Shown: positions 7,767 to 15,705 of the stretch, one piece after another
Layout: each line of letters opens with the position of its first letter
Numbering within the stretch: position 1 is the stretch's first letter
Assembly (NCBI GenBank): GCA_963813495.1
Contig: CAWEZC010000005.1
Location: forward strand, 1-64,000
Length of the DNA stretch: 64,000 nucleotides
Source: JACVRW01 sp963813495
GTDB taxonomy: Bacteria > Actinomycetota > Thermoleophilia > Solirubrobacterales > Thermoleophilaceae
Direction of reading: 5' to 3'
Position numbers and translations under genes: made by a program
Notes under the pieces: generated by a model
What the model was told of the DNA's origin: nothing
What the model saw: the letters and a program-made list of their open reading frames with translations, nothing else
Databases searched by the model: none

Positions 7767-8528
7767 TCAGCCAGTGTGCCCGCGGCGCCCCGCGAAGGCC
7801 CGCAGCGCCGCCCGGGCGTCGGGCTCCTCGAACAGGCGCACGCAGTGGTATGTCTCGCGCTCCATCGCCTCCCCCACCAGCCCGCCGAGGCGCTCGTTGA
7901 GCATGGCCTTGGTGGCCGCCACCGCGGCCCGTGAGCTGCGCGAGAAGACCTCGCTCCAGTGCTGGATGCAGCCGTCCAGCTCCGTCCGAGGCACCATCTC
8001 GGTGGCGAACCCGTGCTCGCGTGCCCAGGCGGCGTCGCGCTCCTCCCCGGAGAGCAGCAGCTCGCGCGCGGCGCTCTCTCCCAGCACCTCCGGCAGCAGC
8101 AGCGTGCCGGCGTTGCTCGCCACCAGCCCGATCCCCACCTCGGGCGTGAGCAGGCGCACCCGGTCGGTGCACAGGCGCAGGTCGCAGCTGGCGGCGAACT
8201 CGAGCGCACCGCCCACGCAGACACCGTCGATGGCCGCGATGGCAGGCACCGGAGCGGCGAGGACCACTCGAGTAAGGCGCTGGAAGCCCTCGATGGTCGC
8301 CGCCCAGGCGGTGCTGTCCGCCTCCATGGCCGCCTGAAGATCGTCGCCGGCCGAGAAGTGCTCGCCCGCGCCGCGCAGCACGACGCAGCGGACGTCCTGG
8401 TCGCCGGCAGCGGCCTCGATTGCGTCGGCGATGGCGGTCATCGTTTCCAGCGCCCACGCGTTGCGCCGCTCCTGGCGGTCCCAGGTGATGATCCGGGCGG
8501 CGCCGTGGTCGGCGGTGGTTACGGTCAT
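7767..8528 (-). CDS. Enoyl-CoA hydratase/isomerase (crotonase) family protein
   Basis: 253 residues from ATG 8528. Crotonase features are clear: GAGEHFSAGDDL (oxyanion-hole segment, ~residues 53-64) and the signature IAAIDGVCVGGALEFAASCD, followed by TPEVGIGLVASNAGT. It should hydrate, isomerise or hydrolyse an acyl-CoA thioester. It is the last gene of the five-gene operon and overlaps the CoA-ligase stop by ATGA, so it probably acts on the CoA ester that ligase makes. The exact reaction cannot be read from the sequence. A 79-nt gap separates it from tetR. Confidence 0.9.
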   Translation of the reverse strand: MTVTTADHGAARIITWDRQERRNAWALETMTAIADAIEAAAGDQDVRCVVLRGAGEHFSAGDDLQAAMEADSTAWAATIEGFQRLTRVVLAAPVPAIAAIDGVCVGGALEFAASCDLRLCTDRVRLLTPEVGIGLVASNAGTLLLPEVLGESAARELLLSGEERDAAWAREHGFATEMVPRTELDGCIQHWSEVFSRSSRAAVAATKAMLNERLGGLVGEAMERETYHCVRLFEEPDARAALRAFAGRRGHTG

Positions 8529-9796
8529 CGGGCGGTCTGCCTCCTCAGGTCTTGCACCGCCGCGGGCAACGGATCGCCGCGTGCGGTTCGGTGGACGATG
8601 CGGGTCTTGTGCTCGGCCGCAGGCAGTGAGCCGGGCTCGAGCCGCGTGAGCGCAAAGCGCGTCCGCAGCGTCTCGTGCAGCTCGCCCGTCACGGGGGCGA
8701 GATCCACGTTGGGCGGCGCCTCCACGTACACCTCGAGCGGCGGAAGCACGGGATCGCCTTCGGCCACCACACAATGGCGCCCCAGCTGCGGGTGGCCGGA
8801 CAGGACCGCGCCGATCGCCTGCGGATAGACGTTGACCGCCTGGACGCGCAGCATGTCGTCCCGGCGGCCGTCGATGCGGATGCGCGGCGACGAGCGCCCG
8901 CACGCGCAGGGCCCCGTCCAGACGCGCGCGAGGTCGCCTGAGCGATAGCGCAGCAGTGGCGAGGCCTCGCGGCGCAGATGCGTCCAGACGAGCTCGCCGC
9001 TCGCTGCGTCCTCGAGCTCGATGGGCGCACCGGAGTCCGGGTCGATCAGCTCCAGCACGGCGTGGTCCTCCACGGTCAGGTGAAGGCCCACGGCCTCGCC
9101 GCAGGCTCCTCCCATCGTCGACCACACGTCGCTCATTCCAAAGGTGTCGGCCACCGTGGCGCCCCAGGCTCCCTCGATCTCGCCGCGAACGGCGGCGACG
9201 CCGGCTCCCGGCTCACCCGCGGTCACGATGTGGCGCAGGCCCATGGCCGCGGGATCCAGACCCTCCTCACGCGCCCGCGCGGCGAGGTACGCGGGAAAGG
9301 AGAGCGTCCCGAACAGCGCCGTGATCCCGAGCCGCGGGATCAGGTCGAGCAGCCTACGCGACTCGCCGGTGCCCACCGGGACCACGGTCGCTCCGCTGCG
9401 CTCCAGCGCCATGTGGTCGGCGATCCCGCCCGCGTAGAGCGCGTAGTTGAGGCAGTGCGCGATCACGTCGCCGGGCTCGAGGCCGGCGATACGGAAGGCG
9501 TCTCCCCCCACCGCGGAATTCGCCTCGTGATCGGCCATGGTGAATCCGACGGCCACCGGCTCCCCCGTGGTCCCCGATGTGACGTGCATCCGCACCAGGC
9601 GCTCGCGTCGCGCGCACAGGTGCGGGCCGAAGGGCGGTTCGCGGCGCTGACCCTCGCGCAGCTCCTCCTTGGTGGTGAAGGGCAGGCGGGGCAGATCGGC
9701 CACGGTGCGCACCCGCCCGCGCTGCGGGCGCAGGCGCTCGGCGTAGAACGGGCTCGAGGCCTCGAGGTAGGCCAGTTGCTCCTGCAGGGCCTTCAC
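8525..9796 (-). CDS. PaaK-like acyl/aryl-CoA ligase (AMP-forming)
   Basis: 423 residues from GTG 9796. It has the P-loop-like AMP-binding motif VTSGTTGEP (72-80), YRSGDLARV, a CACGR segment and RRDDMLRVQAVNVYP, all characteristic of phenylacetate-CoA ligase-type adenylate-forming enzymes, which run 410-440 residues. It would convert a carboxylic acid to its CoA thioester with ATP. Its GTG overlaps the stop of the M20 hydrolase and its stop overlaps the crotonase start, so all are made from one message. The natural acid is unknown; context suggests the product of the hydantoinase-carbamoylase pair or a transaminated derivative. Confidence 0.9.
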   Translation of the reverse strand: MKALQEQLAYLEASSPFYAERLRPQRGRVRTVADLPRLPFTTKEELREGQRREPPFGPHLCARRERLVRMHVTSGTTGEPVAVGFTMADHEANSAVGGDAFRIAGLEPGDVIAHCLNYALYAGGIADHMALERSGATVVPVGTGESRRLLDLIPRLGITALFGTLSFPAYLAARAREEGLDPAAMGLRHIVTAGEPGAGVAAVRGEIEGAWGATVADTFGMSDVWSTMGGACGEAVGLHLTVEDHAVLELIDPDSGAPIELEDAASGELVWTHLRREASPLLRYRSGDLARVWTGPCACGRSSPRIRIDGRRDDMLRVQAVNVYPQAIGAVLSGHPQLGRHCVVAEGDPVLPPLEVYVEAPPNVDLAPVTGELHETLRTRFALTRLEPGSLPAAEHKTRIVHRTARGDPLPAAVQDLRRQTAR

Positions 9797-11052
9797 TCGA
9801 AGCGCGGCAGCTCGCCGGCGGCGGCGCTCGCAAGCGTTGACTGCACCGCAGCGCCGTAGGCCTCGATGGCGACCCGCAGGTCCGCCTCGGGCGTGTCCTC
9901 CTCCTTGGTGTGGGAGACCGGAGGCGAGGAGGAGCTGAAGATCATCACCGTGGGGAGCAGGCGCGCCATCTCGGCGGCATCGTGCAGCGGGCCGCTCGGT
10001 ATCGCGGTGTCCTCACCGCCGGCGCCGACCACCGCCTGGCGCGCGAAGGCGATCAGGCGGTCGTCGAAGGGAATCGGGGGGATCGACCAGAGGTGCTCCA
10101 GCTCGATCTCGCAACCGTGGTCGGCGGCCGCCCGTTCGCACGCCTCGCGCGCCTCGGCGAGCATCGCCGCGAGCACGCCGGGATCCAGGTGACGCTGGTC
10201 GAGCAGCATGTCGGTGCGGCCGGCCACCGCGGTGACCACGCCGGGCTCGCTGGTCGCGCCGCCCACCGTGCAGACTCCACCCTCGTGCTTCAGGCCGACC
10301 TCACGGATCGCCAGCGCGGCCTGAGCGGCGCCGGCGAACGAGTCGCGCCGCAGCGCCATCGGGGTCGCGCCGGCGTGGGCCGTCTGCCCGCGGAAGCTCG
10401 CCACGTGCCGCTCGACGCCGCAGGTCCCGAGCACGGTGGCGGCCGGCTCGCCGCGGCTCTCCAGCACCGGTCCCTGCTCGATGTGGAGCTCCAGGTACGC
10501 GTGCGCGCCCCGCAGCTGCGCGCGTGACTCGTGAGCGCGATCCAGATCCACGTCGTAGCGGGCGACCACGTCCTCGAGGCGCTCGCCTTCGCGGTCGCGC
10601 AGGTCGCGCACCGCATCCACCTCGAGTGTGCCGGCGCAGGCCGAGGAGCCGAACAGGCTACGCCCGAAGCGGGCGCCCTCCTCATCGGCCCAGTCGACCA
10701 GCCGCACCCCGACGGGTGGCCCCTCCACGTCGGCGTGAACGCGCAGTGCCTCGACCGCGGCGAACACGCCGAGGGCACCGTCGAGCCAGCCGCCGGCCGG
10801 CACCGAGTCCACGTGCGATCCCACGATCACGAAACCGTCTCCCTCGCCGGCCAACTCGGCCCAGAGATTGCCCGCAGCATCCACCCGGATCTCGGCCGGG
10901 AGCTCGGCCAGTCGCGAGCGCAGGAACTCGCGCGCCCGCGACCACTCGTCGGTCCAGCACACCCGCCGCGCTCCCTCCGACCCGCCGGTGAGACTCGCCA
11001 GCGCGCGCAGGTCCTCCAGCACGCGGCCGGCATCCATCCGCGCCGCGCTCAC
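9793..11052 (-). CDS. M20 family N-carbamoyl amino acid hydrolase / allantoate amidohydrolase-like
   Basis: 419 residues from GTG 11052 (GTGA overlap with the hydantoinase stop; an internal ATG at 11037 is the alternative). Metal ligands of the HyuC/AllC type are visible: GSHVDSVPAGGWLDGALG, DEEGARFGRSLFG, LHIEQGPVLE and, near the end, GPLHDAAEMA. Family enzymes cleave N-carbamoyl-L-amino acids, N-carbamoyl-beta-alanine or allantoate to release CO2 and ammonia. Following a cyclic amidohydrolase, a carbamoyl (ureido) acid is the likely substrate. Length fits the family (~410). Which ureido acid is used cannot be decided. Confidence 0.92.
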   Translation of the reverse strand: MSAARMDAGRVLEDLRALASLTGGSEGARRVCWTDEWSRAREFLRSRLAELPAEIRVDAAGNLWAELAGEGDGFVIVGSHVDSVPAGGWLDGALGVFAAVEALRVHADVEGPPVGVRLVDWADEEGARFGRSLFGSSACAGTLEVDAVRDLRDREGERLEDVVARYDVDLDRAHESRAQLRGAHAYLELHIEQGPVLESRGEPAATVLGTCGVERHVASFRGQTAHAGATPMALRRDSFAGAAQAALAIREVGLKHEGGVCTVGGATSEPGVVTAVAGRTDMLLDQRHLDPGVLAAMLAEAREACERAAADHGCEIELEHLWSIPPIPFDDRLIAFARQAVVGAGGEDTAIPSGPLHDAAEMARLLPTVMIFSSSSPPVSHTKEEDTPEADLRVAIEAYGAAVQSTLASAAAGELPRFE

Positions 11053-12434
11053 GACGGCACGGCCGCTGGAGCGCCGAGCGACCGTGCCACGAAGCGGCCG
11101 TGGCCGGGTTCGGTGCGGATCTCGCCACGGTCGTACACAAGCGTGCCCCGGCAGAAGGTCTGGCGCACGCTGCCGCTGGACGTCTCCCCCTCGAACAGGT
11201 CGTAGTCGACGTTCATGTGGGAGGTCCGGATGGAGAACTCGAACGGAGTGGCGGGGTCGAAGATCACGAGGTCGGCGTCCTTGCCGGGGGCGACCGAGCC
11301 CTTGCGCTCCAGGCCGAAGCGCCGGGCGATGGCCGTGGAGGTGAGATCGACGAGCTCGCTCGGGCTGATGCGCCCGCCCTCCACGCCCAGCTCCCAGAGC
11401 TTGACGAGGCGGTGCTGGATCATGGCCAGGCCGTTGGGGATCTTCGAGAAGTCGTCGCGGCCGAGCGCCTTCTGCTCGCTGTTGAAGGGACAGTGATCGG
11501 TGGACACGCTCTCCAGCACGCGGCGGTCGAGCGCCTTCCAGAGGAGCTCCTGGTTGCGCGCCTCGCGCAGCGGCGGCGAGCACACGTACCGAGCCCCCTC
11601 GAAGTCGGGGCGCTCGAGGTCCTCGACCGTGTTGGTCAGGTACTGCAGGCAGGTCTCGCCGGACACGTCCACCCCGCGCGCCTGGCCGGCGGCGATCTCG
11701 TCGGCAGCTAGCCCGCACGTCACGTGCACGATGTACACGCCCGCCCCGGCCAGTTCGGCGAGGCGCACCGAACGGTGCGTGGCTTCGGCCTCGAGCTCCT
11801 CGGGACGCGTCAGCGCGTGATGGATCGGGTCGGTCTGACCCGCGGCGAGCGCGCGTTCCACCAGCACGTCGATCGCCCAGCCGTTCTCGGCGTGAACCAT
11901 GGTCAGAGCCCCGAGGTCGCGCGTGCGCTCCAGCACGCGGAGGAACAGGTCGTCGGTGACCATCAACACGCCCTTGTAGGCGAGGAAGACCTTGAACGTG
12001 CAGATGCCCGCCTCCACCATCGGCTCCATGTCGGCGAACGTGCCCTCGTCGGCCTGGGTGATCGCGATGTGGAAGCCGTAGTCCACGTGCGCGGCGCCGC
12101 CCGCCCGTTCCTGCCACTCCTCGAGCGAGGAACGCAGCCCGTCCGCGTGCTGCTGGATCACGAAGTCGACGATGCACGTGGTCCCGCCGGCGGCGGCTGC
12201 ACGCGTTCCGGTGTCGTAGTCGTCGATCGACTGCGTGCCGCCGAAGGGCATCGCCATGTGGGTGTGGTTGTCGATCAGCCCCGGCAGCACGTAGCAGCCC
12301 GAGGCGTCGATCACCTCCGCGTCGACATCACCGAGTGAGCCGACGGCCACGATCTCCTCGCCGTCGACCAGCACGTCGGCCGGCGACGAATGGGAGGCGG
12401 TCACCACCGTGCCGCCGCGAATGAGCTTCCTCAT
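11049..12434 (-). CDS. Dihydropyrimidinase / D-hydantoinase
   Basis: 461 residues, the expected length. Amidohydrolase metal site: HTH at residues 57-59, FKVFLAYKG with the carboxylated lysine (~150), MVHAEN, VHVTCG and STDHCPF with the catalytic Asp. These are the hallmark residues of hydantoinases and dihydropyrimidinases, which hydrolyse cyclic ureides or imides to ureido acids. Its ATG overlaps the upstream LLM gene stop (ATGA) and its stop overlaps the carbamoylase start. The partner genes are not the usual pyrimidine set (no dihydropyrimidine dehydrogenase nearby), so the substrate may be another cyclic ureide. Confidence 0.93.
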   Translation of the reverse strand: MRKLIRGGTVVTASHSSPADVLVDGEEIVAVGSLGDVDAEVIDASGCYVLPGLIDNHTHMAMPFGGTQSIDDYDTGTRAAAAGGTTCIVDFVIQQHADGLRSSLEEWQERAGGAAHVDYGFHIAITQADEGTFADMEPMVEAGICTFKVFLAYKGVLMVTDDLFLRVLERTRDLGALTMVHAENGWAIDVLVERALAAGQTDPIHHALTRPEELEAEATHRSVRLAELAGAGVYIVHVTCGLAADEIAAGQARGVDVSGETCLQYLTNTVEDLERPDFEGARYVCSPPLREARNQELLWKALDRRVLESVSTDHCPFNSEQKALGRDDFSKIPNGLAMIQHRLVKLWELGVEGGRISPSELVDLTSTAIARRFGLERKGSVAPGKDADLVIFDPATPFEFSIRTSHMNVDYDLFEGETSSGSVRQTFCRGTLVYDRGEIRTEPGHGRFVARSLGAPAAVPS

Positions 12435-13462
12435 GCTCCACCTCCTGCCGGGGCGACGCTGCGCGGGATGATCTCGCGGCCGTAGGTCTCGAGCGTGGCC
12501 TCCTGGCCCTCCGTCATCAGGTAGATGTTGAACTGGTCGACGCCGATCGCCTCGAGCTCGCGCAGCTTGTCGAGCGCCTGCTCCGCCGTGCCGAGCACGC
12601 AGAAGCGATCGCAGATCTCGTCGCTCACGAAGGCGCCATGCTTGGCGCCCACGCGCGAGTGCTCGTCGTAGTCGTAGCCGGTCTCGGCGGGCACGTAGTC
12701 GGTCAGGGCGCGCGGCACGACCGAACCGTCGGCGCCGTAGCGGGCGATCAGGTCGCGCACGTGGTTCGAGACCATCGCCGGAAACCAGCGCACCTGCTCA
12801 CGCGCAGCGGCGAGATCGTCGCTGATGTGGCTCGGCGCCGAGACGATGCACTTGAGTGCGGCCGGATCGCGACCCTCCTCCTCGGCGGCGGCGCGCGCGG
12901 TGCCCATGATCCAGCTGATGATGTCCGGATCGGCGAGCTGGATGACCACGCCGTCGCCCACGCGCCCGGCCACTGCAAGCGCGCGCGGCCCGTAGCCGGC
13001 CACGTACATCTCGATTGGGGGCAGCTCCTCGCGTACCCACGCAAGCTCGAGCTCGGTGTCGTTCCAGAGGACCTTCTCGCCGTTCATGAACGGCTTGATC
13101 ATCCGGAGCGCCTCCTCGAAACGGCCGACCGGCACGGGCTTCTGGTTGATGTAGCGGCGCGCCGAGTCGCCGCGGCCTATGCCCATCACCATCCGCCCGT
13201 CCGAGATGTCATGCAGCGTGGCGTAAGCGCTGGCGAGCACCGTCGGCTCGCGCGTGCCCGGGTTGGTGACCATGTGGCCGAGCTTGATCCGCTCCGTGGC
13301 CGCTGCAGCCAGCGCGAGCGTGGGCGTCGACTCCTGCCACAGGACATGCGAGTCATAGGTCCAGCCGTACTCGAACCCCTGCTGCTCGGCCAGGCGGAGC
13401 AGCTCGATCATGCGCTGGTAGGGCGGGTCCGGCAGAACCGTAACGCCGAAGCTCAGGGCCAT
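12431..13462 (-). CDS. LLM-class (F420-type) flavin-dependent oxidoreductase
   Basis: 343 residues from ATG 13462, which has a strong GGAAGGAG ribosome-binding site. The beta-barrel luciferase-like fold is shown by FGYGW-type sequence QQGFEYGWTYDSHVLWQE, TNPGTREPTVLASAYATLHD, GRMVMGIGRGDSARRYI and VAGYGPRALAVAGRVGDGVV. The GRGDS segment and overall length resemble F420-dependent methylenetetrahydromethanopterin-reductase-like enzymes. It is the first gene of the operon and may reduce or oxidise the heterocycle before the hydantoinase acts. FMN versus F420 use is inferred from family only. Confidence 0.92.
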   Translation of the reverse strand: MALSFGVTVLPDPPYQRMIELLRLAEQQGFEYGWTYDSHVLWQESTPTLALAAAATERIKLGHMVTNPGTREPTVLASAYATLHDISDGRMVMGIGRGDSARRYINQKPVPVGRFEEALRMIKPFMNGEKVLWNDTELELAWVREELPPIEMYVAGYGPRALAVAGRVGDGVVIQLADPDIISWIMGTARAAAEEEGRDPAALKCIVSAPSHISDDLAAAREQVRWFPAMVSNHVRDLIARYGADGSVVPRALTDYVPAETGYDYDEHSRVGAKHGAFVSDEICDRFCVLGTAEQALDKLRELEAIGVDQFNIYLMTEGQEATLETYGREIIPRSVAPAGGGA

Positions 13463-13518
13463 TCCGCTGCTCCTTCCGATTGGTCGACGCCGGCGGTGGG
13501 CACGGCGTGTCGGCACAA

Positions 13519-13530
13519 GGTAGTACTACC
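13519..13530. promoter_or_regulatory. Perfect 12-bp palindrome upstream of the catabolic operon
   Basis: GGTAGTACTACC is a perfect palindrome 57-68 bp upstream of the LLM start and about 80 bp from the divergent PLC-like gene. It could be an operator for one or both transcripts. No regulator is assigned; its sequence is unlike the site over the tetR start. Confidence 0.4.
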
Positions 13531-13609
13531 GGCGCTCGGACAGCGGATGGAGCTCCCGCGCCCGCGAATTACCAGATAATCCAGCTCCCTTGAGCACCGA
13601 GACGCCCGG

Positions 13610-15705
13610 ATGACGCGGCGCAGCCCCACGGCCACGCTCGTCCTCACCGTGCTGGCCGGGCTGCTGCTTGCCGCGGGCGGGACGCTCGCCTACGTGCGCG
13701 CCGAGATCGTGCGGGAGGACGCGTTCAGCGAGCGGCTGGTGTCGGCGCTCGATGACGACGCCGTGCGGGAGCTGGTGGTCGAGCGGACGGTCGACGCTTT
13801 GGTGAACGCCTCGTCGGGCGACCTCCTTGCCATCCGCCCGCTCGCGACCGGGGCCATCGACTCGCTGGTCGTCACGGGCGCGTTCCGCAATCTCGCCGCG
13901 CTCGGGGTCCGTGAAGCCCACCGCGCGCTGGTCGACGAGGACGGGAGCCTCGTGGTGGAGCTCGGCCGCGGCGGCCCCGCCTTGCTCGACGCGCTGCGCT
14001 CGGTGTCGCCGGCGGCGGCGGCGCAGATTCCGGGGAACGTGACTCCGCTGTTCGGCGAGCTCGAGCCGGGCGAGGTCGAGCTGGGCGCGGCGCGCGTGCT
14101 GCTCGACCTCTCACGCTGGTGGTGGCTCGTGGTCGCGGCCGCGCTCGCGGCCGGCGGCGCGGCGCTCGCGCTCTCGGGAGACTGGCGCCGGGCACTTGGA
14201 GGGCTCGGTGTCGCGGTGGCGGGTGGGAGCGCGCTCGTGGCCGCTGCCGTCACGCTCGCCGGCGCCGGCGTGGTCGCCCACCTGGGCACGGTGGCCGGCC
14301 TGGAGGACGATCGTGCCCGCGAGGCGCTGTCAGGCGTGTGGTGGGCGCTGTTCGGCGACCTGCGGACGGCGGCTCTTCTCGTGGGCGCCGGCGGCCTGGT
14401 CGTGGCGGCTGTCACCTCCGGCCTGGTGCGGGCCCCGGAGCCGGGGGGGCGGCTCGCGGGCTGGATCCGGCGCGCGCGCCGATTGCCCGCCTGGGTGGGC
14501 TCGGTGGCGCTGGTCGCCGCGGGCCTGGCCTGCCTCCTCGCCCCCGGCGCAGTGCTCACCGCGTTCACGCTTCTCGTGGGCGCCGCGCTGCTCTATCTCG
14601 GCGCTGCCGACATAGCGAGCCGGCTCGCGGCCGGCGCGCCGGCGGACCGGCGACGGGCCCGGCGTGGCCTCGTTGCCGGGATTGCCGCGCTGACCGCGCT
14701 GGCGGCGGCCACGGCGGCCGCGCTCGTCGCTCTCAACCCGCCGGCCCTGCCCCAGCCGGCCTCCGCGGCTCCCCGGGCCGGCTGCAACGGCTCGCGGCCG
14801 CTCTGCAACCGGCGCCTCAACGAGGTCGTGTTCGCCGGCACCCACAATTCCTACGCCGCTGCGGACGAGCCCGGCTGGCTGTTCGCCAACCAGCGCTTCG
14901 GGATCGCCCGCCAGCTGCGCGATGGGATCCGGGCGCTGCTCATCGACGTGCACTGGGGCGTGCTCGACGAGGACACGGGGCGGGTACGCACCGACATCGA
15001 CGCCGATGGCCAGACGCGCAACAAGATCGCTCAGGAGCTCAGCCCCGAGGCCCTGCGCACCGCGGATCGCATCGCGGGCGAGGTTGGCGCGGGCGAGCTC
15101 GGGGGCACGCCGCGCCCGTTCCTCTGCCACGGGCTGTGCGAGCTGGGGGCCGAACCGCTCGACCAGGAGCTCACGGTGATCCGCCGCTTCCTGGAGCGCG
15201 AGCCGATCGAGGTGCTGCTCCTGATCGTCGAGGACTACGTTCCGCCGGAGGAGATCGAGCGCTCCATGCGCCGCACCGGGCTGCTGCGCTACGCGGCCGA
15301 GCTCGACAGGGACGAGCCCCTGCCGACGCTGGGCGAGCTCGTGCGTTCCGGCAAGCGCCTCGTGATCCTCGCCGAGGACGACGGCGGCTCCCCCCGTGGT
15401 ACATGCCGGCCTTCTCGTTCATCCAGGACACCCCGCTCGGGGCGCGGGCGCCCGGCGAGCTTGCCTGCGCCCGCTTCCGTGGCGACGAGGACAGCCCGAT
15501 CCTCCTCATGAACCACTGGATCGACCGCTTCCCCCCGCTGGTGTCGGACCACCGCCCGATCAACCGCGCGGCGTTCCTGCGCGACCGCATCCGCCGCTGC
15601 ACCCGCGAACGCGGGCTCGCTCCGGGAATCGTGGCCGTCGACTTCTACGAGGTCGGCGACGTGGTCGAGGTGGTGCGCGAGCTCAACGAGAACGGCTCGG
15701 GCTAA
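13610..15705 (+). pseudogene. Membrane-anchored PI-PLC-like phosphodiesterase, broken by a 1-nt frameshift
   Basis: From ATG 13610 the frame encodes an N-terminal membrane segment (~8-28), a ~100-residue extracytoplasmic stretch, further membrane segments (~165-390), then a PLC-like phosphodiesterase domain beginning NEVVFAGTHNSYAA with IRALLIDVHWG. After VILAEDDGG at ~15389 the frame runs into unrelated residues and stops at 15511, while the +1 frame gives PPWYMPAFSFIQDTPLGAR, FRGDEDSPILLMNHWIDRF and ends at 15705. The break is in a run of six C (15390-15395); one extra C would restore a ~698-residue protein. Either a true frameshift, slippage, or a sequencing error. The catalytic His residues (GTHNS, DVHWG) are intact upstream. 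Confidence 0.78.

Noticed and set aside
11053..12177. Upstream open frame extending the carbamoylase gene to 12177
   Set aside because: The extension is antisense-like Arg/Gly-rich sequence within the hydantoinase gene in another frame; the GTGA overlap at 11052 and homology begin the real protein.
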